64,000 nt of DNA, from positions 62,001 through 126,000 of the forward strand of contig CACOQC010000001.1 in NCBI GenBank assembly GCA_902629215.1, in the 5' to 3' direction. Every line of letters starts with the position of its first letter. The first letter of the stretch is position 1. A model generated the notes under the pieces. The model was not told the origin of the DNA. It worked only from the letters and a program-made list of their open reading frames with translations, and ran no database searches. Both the position numbers and the translations under genes were made by a program. Positions 16,575 through 26,044 of the stretch are shown one piece after another. This DNA comes from an uncultured Pelagibacteraceae bacterium. Its GTDB lineage: Bacteria; Pseudomonadota; Alphaproteobacteria; Pelagibacterales; Pelagibacteraceae.

Positions 16575-17140
16575 TGAAAAGAATTGGAATTTTAGGGGGC
16601 ATTGGATCAGGCAAAAGTTACATTGCTCAAATATTCGGATGTCCAGTTTTTAATGCAGATAAAGAAGTTGGCTACCTATATAAAAAAGATAAAAAAATTT
16701 TTGATAAATTAAAAAAATCTTTACCAAAATATTTTAACAAATTTCCAGTAAATAAGGATGATGTTACGAGAGCAATATTAGATAAAGATCAAAATTTAAA
16801 AAAAATTATAGAAATCATTCATTTAGAAATTAGAAAAAAAATGAATAAATTTTTAAAAAAAAATAAAAATATGAAGTTTGTAATTTTAGATATTCCACTT
16901 TTGTTAGAAAATAAAATTAATCGAAAAGGTGACATTCTTGTTTTTGTAGACTCAAAAAAAAAAGATGTTTTAAAAAGATTAAAAAAAAGAAGAAATTTTA
17001 ATTTAAAAATATTAAAAAAATTTCAAAATATTCAACTTTCACTTGATTATAAGAAAAAAAAATCAAAATTTATTATAAAAAATGATTTTACTAAAAAGAC
17101 AGCCACAAAATATGTTAAACATATCCTAAAACAAATTTAA
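16574..17140 (+). CDS. coaE: Dephospho-CoA kinase
   Basis: Catalyses the last step of coenzyme A synthesis, phosphorylating dephospho-CoA. The 188-residue protein has the P-loop GILGGIGSGKSYIAQIFG at the N-terminus, then PVFNADKEVG, and FVILDIPLLLENKI with the conserved DxPLLxE motif. I chose the ATG at 16574, adjoining the aroE stop, instead of a TTG one codon upstream. The protein is very rich in lysine (KKKRRNFNLK), which follows from long A runs in the gene. Confidence 0.95.
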   Translation: MKRIGILGGIGSGKSYIAQIFGCPVFNADKEVGYLYKKDKKIFDKLKKSLPKYFNKFPVNKDDVTRAILDKDQNLKKIIEIIHLEIRKKMNKFLKKNKNMKFVILDIPLLLENKINRKGDILVFVDSKKKDVLKRLKKRRNFNLKILKKFQNIQLSLDYKKKKSKFIIKNDFTKKTATKYVKHILKQI

Positions 17141-17142
17141 CA

Positions 17143-17808
17143 ATGAAAGAAATAGTTCTCGATACTGAAACTACTGGTCTAAATGTAAGAGATGGGCACA
17201 GAATTGTAGAAATAGGATGCTTAGAATTAGAAAATTTAATTCCAACAAAGAAAAAATTTCATTGTTATCTTAATCCTGAAAGAAAAGTATCTGAAAAGGC
17301 ACTAGAAGTTCATGGTTACACAGATGAATTTTTATCAAACAAAAAAAAATTTATTGAAGTCGTTGATGAATTTTTATCTTTTATTAAAGATAAAAGACTT
17401 ATAATTCATAATGCAGAATTTGATTTGTCACATTTGAATAATGAATTAAAAATTTTAGGAAGAGATCAAATTAATAACGAAATAATTGACACGCTTGTCC
17501 TTGCTCGAGAAAAATTTCCAGGAGCATCATCAAGCTTAGATGCCCTGTGTAAACGATATAGAATTGATAATTCTAAAAGGACTCAGCACACTGCTTTAAT
17601 TGATTGTGATTTATTAGCTAAAGTATATATTAATTTAACTGATCAAAAAGAACCAACTCTAGATTTTAATTTAACTGAAGATAAAACTGAAATTGCTAAA
17701 TTTAAAAGTAATTTATATTGTAAAAAAGTTGTTCAATTAAATGATAAAGAAATTCAACTTCATAAAGAATATTTAAAAACAAGTCTTAAAAAAAATTTTT
17801 TTAATTAA
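17143..17808 (+). CDS. dnaQ: DNA polymerase III epsilon subunit (3'-5' proofreading exonuclease)
   Basis: DEDDh-type proofreading exonuclease of the replicative polymerase. The 221-residue protein has ExoI LDTETTGL with Asp7 and Glu9, ExoII HNAEFDLSHLN, and ExoIII RTQHTALIDCDLLAKVY with the catalytic histidine and aspartate. The C-terminal tail is shorter than in E. coli but should still reach the alpha subunit. It follows coaE by two bases and overlaps the convergent secB end by eight bases. Confidence 0.95.
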   Translation: MKEIVLDTETTGLNVRDGHRIVEIGCLELENLIPTKKKFHCYLNPERKVSEKALEVHGYTDEFLSNKKKFIEVVDEFLSFIKDKRLIIHNAEFDLSHLNNELKILGRDQINNEIIDTLVLAREKFPGASSSLDALCKRYRIDNSKRTQHTALIDCDLLAKVYINLTDQKEPTLDFNLTEDKTEIAKFKSNLYCKKVVQLNDKEIQLHKEYLKTSLKKNFFN

Positions 17809-18223
17809 ACCTTTCATTATAAAGTTTAACGAAGTCTATTTTTTTTTCTAATTTAATAGAAGGATGGCCAGAATTATGAACTAAATTTAAAAAAGCTGTT
17901 TCGAGTTTTGGATAAATTTCAGTTTGAACATCACATAGTATTATTTTCTCTAAATCTTTTTTATCTTTTATTTCATCATTAACCTTAATTATGGTTGCAT
18001 AAATTATCTCAAAATAAGATTTTTTTTCATTGGCCTCAACATCACTAAATTTTAATGATGTATTTACCTCTATAAGTTTATCTTTAAGAGCTTTTGAAGT
18101 TATATCTATGTTAAGGTTATATTTAGAAATATTATCTTTAACGAATAAATATGTTTCAACATTTGGCGTTTCACTTGATAAATCTTTTATGTATTGTGCA
18201 AGTATTTTAAATTTTTCTGTCAT
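17801..18223 (-). CDS. secB: Protein-export chaperone SecB
   Basis: Tetrameric cytosolic chaperone that keeps preproteins unfolded for SecA. The 140-residue product is the usual size. It begins FKILAQYIKDLSSETPN, a well-conserved SecB start, and contains KSYFEIIYATIIKVNDE and NLVHNSGHPSIKL, matching the SecB beta-strands and the PPxxxxPIDF-containing end in degenerate form. The start lies inside the 3' end of fxsA with a 17-base overlap. The secB-fxsA-Tim44 neighbourhood next to dnaQ is typical of alphaproteobacteria. Confidence 0.93.
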   Translation of the reverse strand: MTEKFKILAQYIKDLSSETPNVETYLFVKDNISKYNLNIDITSKALKDKLIEVNTSLKFSDVEANEKKSYFEIIYATIIKVNDEIKDKKDLEKIILCDVQTEIYPKLETAFLNLVHNSGHPSIKLEKKIDFVKLYNERFN

Positions 18224-18632
18224 TGTTATCGTCTATGTCTTCAAACTCACCTTCTATATAAGGTTTTTTAATTGTTGTCTCTTTTTTAAATTTTTTTAAA
18301 AATTTCCCAAAAAATAATTTTCTTGTTAATGGAAAGATTAATAAAAAACCTAAAAAGTCTGTAGCAAAACCTGGTAATATTAGCAACAAAGCTGCAAAAG
18401 CAATCGCAGCACCTGAAATTATTTCATAAGCAGGAACTTCATTTTTTATTAATTGTGAGAAACCTGATTTAAGCGTGTTTAATCCCTCGTATCTTGCATA
18501 AATGACCCCAATTATTGCGGTAATGAATATTAAAGAAATCGTATTAAACGCACCAATTTGGGAACCAATTTTAATAAAAAGGTAAATTTCAACTATTGGG
18601 ATTAAAATTATTGTTAATATTACTGTGTTCAT
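18207..18632 (-). CDS. fxsA: FxsA-family membrane protein
   Basis: Small cytoplasmic-membrane protein of the FxsA family. E. coli FxsA relieves phage T7 exclusion by the F plasmid; its cellular role is not well defined. The 141-residue protein has an N-terminal helix (ILIPIVEIYLFIKIG), a second helix (LIFITAIIGVIYARYEG) and an AAIAFAALLLILPGFATDFLG segment broken by the LPGFxTD motif characteristic of the family. The tail is charged. It overlaps secB and is divergent from the Tim44-like gene with 58 bases between starts. Confidence 0.9.
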   Translation of the reverse strand: MNTVILTIILIPIVEIYLFIKIGSQIGAFNTISLIFITAIIGVIYARYEGLNTLKSGFSQLIKNEVPAYEIISGAAIAFAALLLILPGFATDFLGFLLIFPLTRKLFFGKFLKKFKKETTIKKPYIEGEFEDIDDNNDRKI

Positions 18633-18690
18633 TTGTCTTTAATGTAATTGCTAGTTGAAATTATTCAACATAGTAATTAAGTTATTTCCT

Positions 18691-19287
18691 ATGAATTATA
18701 GTTTCGAATATATCGACATAATATTACTTGCGATGATTGCTGGATTTATTTTTTTAAGATTGAGAGGAATTTTAGGAAAAAGAACTGGGCATGAAGGAAA
18801 ATCCTTTACTCAATTTGAAGAGATAGTGAAAAATGTTAATTCAGAAGTTAACAATAATCGTGTTAAAGTTTTTGATGAAAATGCACAAAAAGAATTTCTC
18901 AAAGGTGCTAAAATTGCTTATGAAACCATAATTACTGATTTTAGTGATGATGATAATAAATTGATTAAGAGCAAACCTTTGCTAAGTAAAAAAATACAGG
19001 ACCAATTTAATGAAGCTCTAAAAGAAAGAAACAAAAGGGGACACTTTGCTGAAATAACTTTTATTGGTGTTAATTCGGCTGACATTAAAGAACATAAAAA
19101 CGTCAACAGTATCTTAAAAGTTACGGTTGATTTTGTAGGTGAGGTTATAACTTGTATTCGAGATAAAGATAAAAAAATTATATCTGGCGATCCTGAAAAA
19201 ACAAAAAAGATATACGACACTTGGGTTTTTTCTAGAGATACAAAATCTAATAATCCTAATTGGCTTTTAGTTGATATATTAACTTAA
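18691..19287 (+). CDS. Tim44/TimA-like inner-membrane protein
   Basis: Alphaproteobacterial relative of mitochondrial Tim44. The 198-residue protein starts with one membrane helix (IILLAMIAGFIFLRLRGILG), followed by GKRTGHEG and a C-terminal Tim44-like domain with KIAYETIITDFSDDD and TWVFSRDTKSNNPNWLLVDI. The last motif is the family signature. I chose the ATG at 18691; a TTG 36 bases upstream would add twelve residues before the membrane segment. It probably works at the membrane near the Sec system, as the neighbours secB and fxsA suggest, but the bacterial role is not settled. Confidence 0.88.
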   Translation: MNYSFEYIDIILLAMIAGFIFLRLRGILGKRTGHEGKSFTQFEEIVKNVNSEVNNNRVKVFDENAQKEFLKGAKIAYETIITDFSDDDNKLIKSKPLLSKKIQDQFNEALKERNKRGHFAEITFIGVNSADIKEHKNVNSILKVTVDFVGEVITCIRDKDKKIISGDPEKTKKIYDTWVFSRDTKSNNPNWLLVDILT

Positions 19288-19701
19288 TTGAATAAAAAAA
19301 TTTCAGATAAAGATCTTAAGGATTGGGAAGCTTTTTTATCAAGCAACGAAAATTTACCTGATAAAGACTCCAATTCTACTAAAAGAGAAAAAATAAAAAC
19401 TTATACTTTTGATTTACATGGTTTTTCTCTTGAGGATGCAAATAAAAAAATAGGAGAGTTAATAAATAAATCCTATGAAATAGGAGTAAGAAAATTAGTT
19501 ATAATAACTGGGAAAGGTATCCACTCAGATAATGAAAAAAATCCTTATGTATCAAAAGAATTTGGTAAATTAAAATATTCAGTTCCTGATTATATTAAAA
19601 AAAATGATCAACTTATGAATAAAATAACCAATATTGAAGATGCAGATATTGAGGATGGAGGGTCAGGAGCTATTTATATTAATTTGAAAAAAAAATTATA
19701 A
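19288..19701 (+). CDS. Smr-domain protein
   Basis: Small protein with a C-terminal Smr (MutS-related) domain, a fold with possible nicking endonuclease activity on DNA or RNA. The 137-residue product has [17 protein letters not shown] (LDLHG motif) near residue 45 and [14 protein letters not shown] (TGKG motif) near residue 70. It ends with [14 protein letters not shown], as in other proteobacterial Smr proteins. It begins with TTG immediately after the Tim44-like gene stop and its 3' end overlaps the convergent hslU by six bases. The substrate is unknown. Confidence 0.88.
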   Translation: MNKKISDKDLKDWEAFLSSNENLPDKDSNSTKREKIKTYTFDLHGFSLEDANKKIGELINKSYEIGVRKLVIITGKGIHSDNEKNPYVSKEFGKLKYSVPDYIKKNDQLMNKITNIEDADIEDGGSGAIYINLKKKL

Positions 19702-21069
19702 AATAAATTTTGATAAATCAGTATCTTTAACTAAATTATCAAGATTTTTGCTAATATAATCTTTGTTAATAATAATTTTTTCGCCTGATCTATCTGTTGC
19801 TGTGAAACTTATATCATCTAATATTTTTTCAATAATTGTATGAAGTCTTCTTGCACCAATATTTTCAACTGTTGCATTTACCTCGGATGCAATATTTGCA
19901 ATTGCGTCTATACCATCGTCAGAAAATTCCAAATCAACATTTTCAGTTTTTAATAATGCAACATATTGTTTAATCAAACTGTAGTCAGGTTCTTTTAATA
20001 TTCTTTTAAAATCCTCACTTGTTAGAGCTTCTAGCTCAACTCTGATAGGAAGTCTTCCTTGCAGTTCTGGTAACAAATCTGAGGGTTTAGCAAGTTGGAA
20101 AGCACCAGAGGCAATAAATAAAATATGGTCAGTTTTAATTGGTCCGTATTTAGTGTTTACAGTTGTACCTTCAATTAATGGAAGTAAATCTCTTTGAACC
20201 CCTTCTCTAGAAACATCACCACCAACTCTATCAGTTCTACCTGAAATTTTATCTATCTCATCTAAAAAAACTATCCCATTGTTTTCTGTAGAGGTTTTGG
20301 CAGCTTTAATTATTTTATCTTGTTCAATTAATTTGTCTGACTCATCATTTATTAAAATTTCATGAGACTCTTTTACAGTCATTTTTTTCTTTTTTTCTTT
20401 TGCACCCATTGATTTACCAAGCATCTCACCAATATTTATCATGCCAACATTTGCACCTGGCATTCCTGGTATCTCAAAAGAAGTATTGTTTCCTCCTGTA
20501 TCGTTTACAGCAATTTCAATTTCATTATCATCAAGATCACCATTTCGCAGTCTTTTTCTAAAACTTTCTCTAGTAGCCAAACTTGCTTTTTTACCAACTA
20601 ATGCATCTAAAACTTTTTCTTCAGCTAATTTTTGGGCTTTTGCATAAACTTCTTTTCTTTTTTTAACTTTTTCCATTGAAATAGCTATTTCAATTAAATC
20701 TCTTATAATTTGTTCCACATCTCTTCCAACGTACCCAACCTCTGTGAATCTTGTTGCTTCAACTTTTACAAATGGGGCTTCTGCTAGTTTTGATAAACGT
20801 CTAGATATCTCTGTTTTCCCAACTCCTGTTGGTCCAATCATTAAAATATTCTTTGGTAAAACTTCATTTTTCATTTCTCCTTCTAAAGCCTGTCTTCTCC
20901 ATCTATTTCTTAATGCTACAGCTACAGCTTTTTTTGCTTTATTTTGACCAACTACAAATCTATCTAGTTCAGAAACTATTTCTCGTGGAGAAAGCGAGCT
21001 TCCTACTGAAGAATTTGATTTTTGTTCTTTTCCTTTAGGATGCAATTTTGTTACGTTTGAATTATCCAT
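19696..21069 (-). CDS. hslU: HslU ATPase of the HslUV protease
   Basis: AAA+ unfoldase that feeds substrates to the HslV peptidase. The 457-residue protein begins with [25 protein letters not shown] split over the conserved N-domain, then the P-loop [32 protein letters not shown] (pore loop GYVG), the I domain, Walker [12 protein letters not shown], and the C-terminal [16 protein letters not shown] with the terminal segment ending SKFIL that docks into HslV. It shares one base with the hslV stop, so the two are translationally coupled. Confidence 0.97.
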   Translation of the reverse strand: MDNSNVTKLHPKGKEQKSNSSVGSSLSPREIVSELDRFVVGQNKAKKAVAVALRNRWRRQALEGEMKNEVLPKNILMIGPTGVGKTEISRRLSKLAEAPFVKVEATRFTEVGYVGRDVEQIIRDLIEIAISMEKVKKRKEVYAKAQKLAEEKVLDALVGKKASLATRESFRKRLRNGDLDDNEIEIAVNDTGGNNTSFEIPGMPGANVGMINIGEMLGKSMGAKEKKKKMTVKESHEILINDESDKLIEQDKIIKAAKTSTENNGIVFLDEIDKISGRTDRVGGDVSREGVQRDLLPLIEGTTVNTKYGPIKTDHILFIASGAFQLAKPSDLLPELQGRLPIRVELEALTSEDFKRILKEPDYSLIKQYVALLKTENVDLEFSDDGIDAIANIASEVNATVENIGARRLHTIIEKILDDISFTATDRSGEKIIINKDYISKNLDNLVKDTDLSKFIL

Positions 21070-21584
21070 TATATTTTTTCAGTTTTGATATTATTATTTG
21101 TAAAAACACATATCTCTGAAGCTACCTCAATTGCTTTTTTTGCAAGTTGTTCAGCACTCATATCAGTTCCCATTAAAACTTTTCCAGCAGCTAAAGCATA
21201 ATTTCCACCTGAACCAATACCAATTACATCACCTTCAGGTTCTAAAACATCTCCAGTGCCTGAGATAATGTAACTATTTTCTTTATCACCAACAGCCATT
21301 AAAGCTTCTAGTCGTCTTAAGTATTTGTCTGTTCTCCAATCTTTGGCTAATTCTACAGCAGCTCTTGATAAGTTACCCGCATGCTTTTCTAATTTTGCTT
21401 CCAACCTTTCAAATAATGTTAAGGCATCTGCTGTAGATCCTGCAAATCCAGCAACAACACCTCTTTTTTCAATTTTTCTAACCTTTGAAGCAGTACTCTT
21501 AACAACTGTATTACCCATACTTACTTGGCCATCACCAGCCACTACTACTTCATTATTTTTTCTAACCAATACAATTGTTGTCAT
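21069..21584 (-). CDS. hslV: HslV peptidase of the HslUV protease
   Basis: Proteasome-like N-terminal threonine hydrolase. The 171-residue protein begins [10 protein letters not shown], so removal of the initiator Met exposes the catalytic Thr. [16 protein letters not shown] and [17 protein letters not shown] are the canonical HslV motifs, and [19 protein letters not shown] is near the C-terminus. The start faces hisB with about 90 bases between, which must carry divergent promoters. Confidence 0.97.
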   Translation of the reverse strand: MTTIVLVRKNNEVVVAGDGQVSMGNTVVKSTASKVRKIEKRGVVAGFAGSTADALTLFERLEAKLEKHAGNLSRAAVELAKDWRTDKYLRRLEALMAVGDKENSYIISGTGDVLEPEGDVIGIGSGGNYALAAGKVLMGTDMSAEQLAKKAIEVASEICVFTNNNIKTEKI

Positions 21585-21675
21585 AGCTTATAAATGGATA
21601 CTAATTTAAATAGTTCAAGCCCAGGTTTAGTATTATTGCCATAATTGAATAATATATGTATACCTGTTTTTAATT

Positions 21676-22266
21676 ATGAAGCGTAAAGGGAAAATAAGCA
21701 GGAAAACTAAAGAGACTAGCATCAGTGTAGATTTAAATATTGATGGTAAGGGAAAATATAAAATTGATACTGGGATTGGTTTTTTAAACCACATGCTAGA
21801 ACAGCTTTCAAAACATTCATCTATAGATATGAATATTAAAGCTAAAGGCGACACGCATATCGACTTGCATCATACTACTGAAGATACAGGTATTGCGATT
21901 GGGGAGGCATTGAAAAAAGCTTCAAAAAAATTTATTGGAATAAGAAGATACGCACATGCAATGATTCCTATGGATGAAACACTAACAAGAGTAGCTATCG
22001 ATGTTTCAAATAGACCTTATTTAATTTGGAAAGTTAACCTTAAAGTAGAAAAGCTTGGAGAAATGGATACAGAATTATTCAAAGAGTGGTTTCAGGCTTT
22101 TTCTCAAGCAGCTGGAATTACTTTACATGTTGAAAATATTTATGGTGACAATAGCCATCACATTATTGAGTCTTGTTTCAAAGGTTTAGCAAGATCCTTA
22201 AGAACTGCATTGGAAATGGACCCAAGGAATAAAAAAACAATTCCTTCTACCAAAGGTTCTTTATAA
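21676..22266 (+). CDS. hisB: Imidazoleglycerol-phosphate dehydratase
   Basis: Manganese-dependent dehydratase of histidine synthesis. The 196-residue product is the single-function form without the N-terminal phosphatase domain of enterobacteria. Metal-binding motifs are [26 protein letters not shown] and [20 protein letters not shown]. It opens the hisB-hisH-hisA-hisF-hisE run. A lysine-rich start ([14 protein letters not shown]) precedes the first strand, as usual for the family. Confidence 0.97.
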   Translation: MKRKGKISRKTKETSISVDLNIDGKGKYKIDTGIGFLNHMLEQLSKHSSIDMNIKAKGDTHIDLHHTTEDTGIAIGEALKKASKKFIGIRRYAHAMIPMDETLTRVAIDVSNRPYLIWKVNLKVEKLGEMDTELFKEWFQAFSQAAGITLHVENIYGDNSHHIIESCFKGLARSLRTALEMDPRNKKTIPSTKGSL

Positions 22267-22271
22267 GTTTA

Positions 22272-22898
22272 ATGAACGTTACAATTGTTGATTATAATTC
22301 GGGTAATATAAGCTCGGTGATAAACTCTTTTAAAGAAGTTGCTCAAGATAAAGTTAATATCGAAGTTACTTCAGATTTAAACAAGATAAAATCAAGCGAT
22401 AAAGTAGTTTTGCCAGGGCAGGGCTCATTTAAAAGTTGTGTAGATGCTTTAAATATAATTAATGGGCTTTCAGATACATTAAATGAATTTGCAATAATGA
22501 ATAAAAAACCTCTTCTTGGGATTTGTGTTGGTTTGCAGATGTTTGCAGATGTTGGTTATGAAGAAACTGAAACTAAAGGCTTAGGATGGATTTCAGGAAA
22601 AGTTGCAAAAATAGATAATCAAAATGGTAAATATAAACTTCCTCATATTGGTTGGAATCAAATTAATATTGTCAAAGATAGTAAAATTTTTAAGGATGTA
22701 GAAAATAACTCTCATATGTATTTTGTTCATAGTTATGAATTTATTCCTAATGATAAAAGTGTAATTTCAGCTACAACAGATTATTCATCAAATATCGTTT
22801 GCTCTGTTGAAAAAGAAAATATCTTTGGAACCCAATTTCACCCTGAAAAGAGTGATAAGATTGGGCTTAAAATAATAGATAATTTTATCAATTTATAA
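22272..22898 (+). CDS. hisH: Imidazole glycerol phosphate synthase, glutaminase subunit
   Basis: Class I glutamine amidotransferase that supplies ammonia to HisF. The 208-residue protein has VTIVDYNSGNISSV at the start, VLPGQGSFKSC (oxyanion-strand region), the nucleophile motif GICVGLQMFAD, HIGWNQIN, and FGTQFHPEKS with the catalytic histidine and glutamate. The stop is immediately followed by the hisA ATG. The HisH-HisF complex makes IGP and AICAR, the latter consumed by PurH, also in this window. Confidence 0.97.
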   Translation: MNVTIVDYNSGNISSVINSFKEVAQDKVNIEVTSDLNKIKSSDKVVLPGQGSFKSCVDALNIINGLSDTLNEFAIMNKKPLLGICVGLQMFADVGYEETETKGLGWISGKVAKIDNQNGKYKLPHIGWNQINIVKDSKIFKDVENNSHMYFVHSYEFIPNDKSVISATTDYSSNIVCSVEKENIFGTQFHPEKSDKIGLKIIDNFINL

Positions 22899-23615
22899 AT
22901 GAAGATATTTCCAGCAATAGACATTAAAGATAAAAAATGTGTGAGGTTAGTTAAAGGAGATTTTGAAAATAAAACTGAGTATGAAATCACACCAGTAGAG
23001 CAAGCTGGCAAATATAAAGACCATGGATTTAAAAATTTACACATTGTTGATTTAGATGGTGCTTTAACTGGTGAAACAGTAAATTTAGATATTATTCAAG
23101 ATATAGTTGGTAAATTTAATTTAAAGGTTGAAGTAGGTGGTGGTATTAGAAATTCTAATAGTATTAAAAAATATATTGATGCTGGTGTTGAGAAAGTGAT
23201 CCTAGGAAGTGCTGCTATAAAGGATAAAAAATTTTTAAAAGGAGCATGTGAAAAATTTCCTAACAAAATTGCTTTAGGTTTAGATGCTAAAGACGGATAT
23301 TTGTCAGTATCAGGATGGAAAGAAAGCTCTAACCAATTAACTTTAGATTATTTAAAAGAAGTTAATGATTATGGAGTTAGTAGATTGATTTATACTGATA
23401 TTAATAGGGATGGCATGAAGCAAAGTCCAAATTTTGATGAAACAGCAAAAGTTGCAGAAATATCAAATTGCCCAGTGATTATATCCGGTGGAGTTTCATC
23501 AATAGATGATATTAAAAAAGCAAAGAATTTAAAAAATGTTGAAGGTATAATAGTTGGTAAAGCTATTTATGATGGTGATATAAAATTAGAAGAGCTTGTA
23601 AAAGAAGATGCTTAA
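22899..23615 (+). CDS. hisA: ProFAR isomerase HisA
   Basis: TIM-barrel isomerase of histidine synthesis. The 238-residue product begins [20 protein letters not shown], with the catalytic aspartate in AIDIK. The two phosphate-binding repeats are VEVGGGIRN in the first half and [14 protein letters not shown] in the second, with the second catalytic aspartate in [11 protein letters not shown]. It overlaps hisF by eight bases. No TrpF-related bifunctionality can be judged from the sequence. Confidence 0.97.
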   Translation: MKIFPAIDIKDKKCVRLVKGDFENKTEYEITPVEQAGKYKDHGFKNLHIVDLDGALTGETVNLDIIQDIVGKFNLKVEVGGGIRNSNSIKKYIDAGVEKVILGSAAIKDKKFLKGACEKFPNKIALGLDAKDGYLSVSGWKESSNQLTLDYLKEVNDYGVSRLIYTDINRDGMKQSPNFDETAKVAEISNCPVIISGGVSSIDDIKKAKNLKNVEGIIVGKAIYDGDIKLEELVKEDA

Positions 23616-24363
23616 AAATAGAATAATTCCTTGTTTAGATGTTAAAAATGGACGTGTTGTTAAAGGTATCAACTTTGTTGATCTAAAAGATGCTGGAGAT
23701 CCCGTAGAGCAAGCAAAAATTTACAGCGATGGAGGGGCAGATGAGATTTGCTTTCTTGATATTACCGCATCAAATGAAAATAGAGATATTATTTATGAAG
23801 TTGTAGAAAAAACTTCAAAGAAATGTTTTGTACCTTTAACTGTTGGTGGCGGTATAAGAAGTGTGGAGGATATCAATAAATTACTAAATTGCGGTGCAGA
23901 TAAAGTTTCCATAAATACTGCAGCAGTTGAAAATTCAAAAGTTGTAGTTGATAGTTCAAAAAAATTTGGATCTCAATGTATTGTAGTTGCAATTGATGCA
24001 AAAAAAAACGGAGATAAGTGGGAAGTTTTTACCCATGGAGGAAGGAATAATAGTGGTATTGATGCATTGGAATATGCAAAAAAAATGGAAGAAAATGGAG
24101 CTGGAGAGCTTTTAGTGACTTCAATGGATAGAGATGGAACACAAGTCGGATATGATATTGATCTAATGTCTAAAATTTCATCTAAAGTAAATATTCCAGT
24201 AATTGCTTCAGGTGGTGTAGGTAATTTAGATCACTTAGTTGATGGAATAAAATTAGGAAAAGCTAGTGCCGTTCTTGCTGCATCTATATTTCATTATGGA
24301 AAACATTCAGTAAAAGAAGCGAAGGAATATTTGGACTCAAAAGGAATACCTGTTAGAATTTGA
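23608..24363 (+). CDS. hisF: Imidazole glycerol phosphate synthase, cyclase subunit
   Basis: TIM-barrel cyclase that pairs with HisH. The 251-residue protein starts [18 protein letters not shown], with the catalytic aspartate in LDVK, and has [52 protein letters not shown] with the second catalytic aspartate, and [12 protein letters not shown]. All motifs are intact. It overlaps hisA upstream and is followed by hisE after one base. Confidence 0.97.
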   Translation: MLKNRIIPCLDVKNGRVVKGINFVDLKDAGDPVEQAKIYSDGGADEICFLDITASNENRDIIYEVVEKTSKKCFVPLTVGGGIRSVEDINKLLNCGADKVSINTAAVENSKVVVDSSKKFGSQCIVVAIDAKKNGDKWEVFTHGGRNNSGIDALEYAKKMEENGAGELLVTSMDRDGTQVGYDIDLMSKISSKVNIPVIASGGVGNLDHLVDGIKLGKASAVLAASIFHYGKHSVKEAKEYLDSKGIPVRI

Positions 24364-24364
24364 C

Positions 24365-24637
24365 ATGCTTAGCACATTAGAAAATTTATTTAATCTTGCA
24401 AGGGAGAGAAAAAAATCTCCTGTAGATGGATCTTATACAAATAAATTACTTAGCAATAAGTCTTTAAGTAAAGAAAAAATTCTCGAGGAAATAAATGAGT
24501 TGGTAGAAGCAGTTGAAAATAATTCAAACAAAATCCATGAAGCTGCAGATGTTTTTTATCATTTAATAATGTATTTAGAGGCTAATGAGGTAAAAATTGA
24601 AGATGTTATGGAGGAATTAAATAAAAGAAAAAAATGA
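24365..24637 (+). CDS. hisE: Phosphoribosyl-ATP pyrophosphatase
   Basis: Hydrolyses phosphoribosyl-ATP in the second step of histidine synthesis. The 90-residue all-alpha protein has EEINELVEAVENN and HEAADVFYHLIMYLEAN, the acidic helices that bind magnesium in the MazG/HisE superfamily. It is not fused to HisI, and hisI is not in the window. It starts one base after hisF and overlaps the HIT gene by four bases. Confidence 0.94.
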   Translation: MLSTLENLFNLARERKKSPVDGSYTNKLLSNKSLSKEKILEEINELVEAVENNSNKIHEAADVFYHLIMYLEANEVKIEDVMEELNKRKK

Positions 24638-24999
24638 TTTACGATGATAATAATATCTTTGCAAAGATTTTGAGAGGAGAAATTCCTTGCAAAAAAATTT
24701 ATGAGGATGATTTTGTATTATCATTTCATGATATAAATCCACAAAAAAAGATTCATGCATTGGTCATTCCAAAAGGTAAATATATTGACCTCGATGATTT
24801 TAGTGCAAAGGCTTCACCTGAGGAGATGGTAGGCTTATTAAAAGGGATAAATACTGTTGCTAAAAAACTTGAAATTTCTGTAGATACAGGAAAAGGTTAC
24901 AGAGCTTTAGCAAATATTAGTGAGCATGGAGGCCAAGAAGTACCTCATTTACATTTCCATTTATTTGGTGGTGAAAGAGTTGGCAAAATGGTTGAGTGA
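24634..24999 (+). CDS. hinT: HIT-family nucleotide-binding protein (HinT-like)
   Basis: Histidine-triad purine nucleoside phosphoramidase-type protein. The 121-residue product has IFAKILRGEIPCKKIYEDD at the start, a typical HinT beginning, and the histidine triad VPHLHFHLFGG at the end, preceded by NISEHGGQEV. Physiological substrates are unknown; aminoacyl-adenylates are plausible. It overlaps hisE and the downstream acetyltransferase by four bases each, so it is in the his operon. Confidence 0.94.
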   Translation: MIYDDNNIFAKILRGEIPCKKIYEDDFVLSFHDINPQKKIHALVIPKGKYIDLDDFSAKASPEEMVGLLKGINTVAKKLEISVDTGKGYRALANISEHGGQEVPHLHFHLFGGERVGKMVE

Positions 25000-25499
25000 A
25001 TAAAAAAATAGATAGAAATTATTTAGAAATATTTTCACTCAGTGAATTGAATGAAACAAAAAAACCATCAAATGAATTTATTTTAGAGTTAATCGATCCA
25101 CCAAATTTTCAATTAAATAAATTTTTTTATAAAGAAATTGGAAAAAATCATCGTTGGGTAGATAGATTAATATGGATTGATAAAGAGTGGATTGAATATA
25201 CAACAAACAATAATACCAAGACTTACATTTTAAAAAAAGAAAATGATTTAGTTGGTTATTTTGAGCTTATATTTCATCGTGATAAGAATGAAACCGAAAT
25301 AGCTTATTTAGGAATATTGGAAGAATATTTAAATAAAAAGTTAGGATCATATTTACTATCAAATGCTATTACCAAATCATTTTTGGACAAACCAAAAAGA
25401 GTTTGGGTGCATACTTGTTCTTTAGATCATAAAAATGCTTTAAATAATTATCTTTCGAGGGGCATGAAAATTTTTAAAAAAGAAACAATATCGATTTAA
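24996..25499 (+). CDS. GNAT-family acetyltransferase
   Basis: Predicted N-acetyltransferase of 167 residues. The core has LVGYFELIFHRDKNETEIAY, an AYLGILEEYLNKKLGSYLL segment that includes the acetyl-CoA-binding turn, and VWVHTCSLDHKNALNNYLSR, a classic GNAT C-terminal motif. The substrate cannot be assigned. It starts with GTG overlapping the HIT gene stop and its end overlaps the convergent lolA end by four bases. Confidence 0.82.
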   Translation: MNKKIDRNYLEIFSLSELNETKKPSNEFILELIDPPNFQLNKFFYKEIGKNHRWVDRLIWIDKEWIEYTTNNNTKTYILKKENDLVGYFELIFHRDKNETEIAYLGILEEYLNKKLGSYLLSNAITKSFLDKPKRVWVHTCSLDHKNALNNYLSRGMKIFKKETISI

Positions 25500-26044
25500 T
25501 TTTGAGCAGGCAGTTTAAAGAGATTTTTTTTTAGTTTTTGATTTTTAGTAATAGATGAAAGATATGTGTTATTAAGATTTTGATATATATCAATTGTTTG
25601 CCACCCAATTAAATTATAATTTTTTCTACTAAAAAAAATATTAATTTCATTATTATCCTCAACAAATTTATAATTAATAAATTCTTCATTAATCAATTTT
25701 TCTTCCATAATAGATATTTTTTGTAATAGAAAATCTTTGTCCAAAATTAAGTTTAGTGGGGTACTTTTTAGAGGATAGAGATAATAACTAGTTTTTGATT
25801 TTATTACTAGAGACTTACCATTTGAAACTAAAATTTTTTTATTACTTGAATCATATTCACAATAAATTTTCTTTGGATATTGAATTGTACAATTTCCTTT
25901 TTCAATTTTACCATTTATATTTTGCTCAAAATTAAAAGAAAAATTGTCAATTTCTTTTAAATTTTTTTTTATTGCATTCTTTTCTGATGCAGAAATTTCT
26001 AAAATTCCTAGTGATAAAAATACTATTAGAATAAATTTTTTCAT
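25496..26044 (-). CDS. lolA: Outer-membrane lipoprotein carrier LolA
   Basis: Periplasmic chaperone that carries lipoproteins from LolCDE to the outer membrane. The 182-residue protein has a signal peptide (KKFILIVFLSLGILEISA) and the LolA-like beta pattern FSFNFEQNINGKIEKGNCTI and PKKIYCEYDSSNKKILVSNG. Similarity is recognisable but weak, which is common for LolA in alphaproteobacteria. It follows ftsK with a four-base overlap, the usual alphaproteobacterial arrangement. Confidence 0.86.
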   Translation of the reverse strand: MKKFILIVFLSLGILEISASEKNAIKKNLKEIDNFSFNFEQNINGKIEKGNCTIQYPKKIYCEYDSSNKKILVSNGKSLVIKSKTSYYLYPLKSTPLNLILDKDFLLQKISIMEEKLINEEFINYKFVEDNNEINIFFSRKNYNLIGWQTIDIYQNLNNTYLSSITKNQKLKKNLFKLPAQN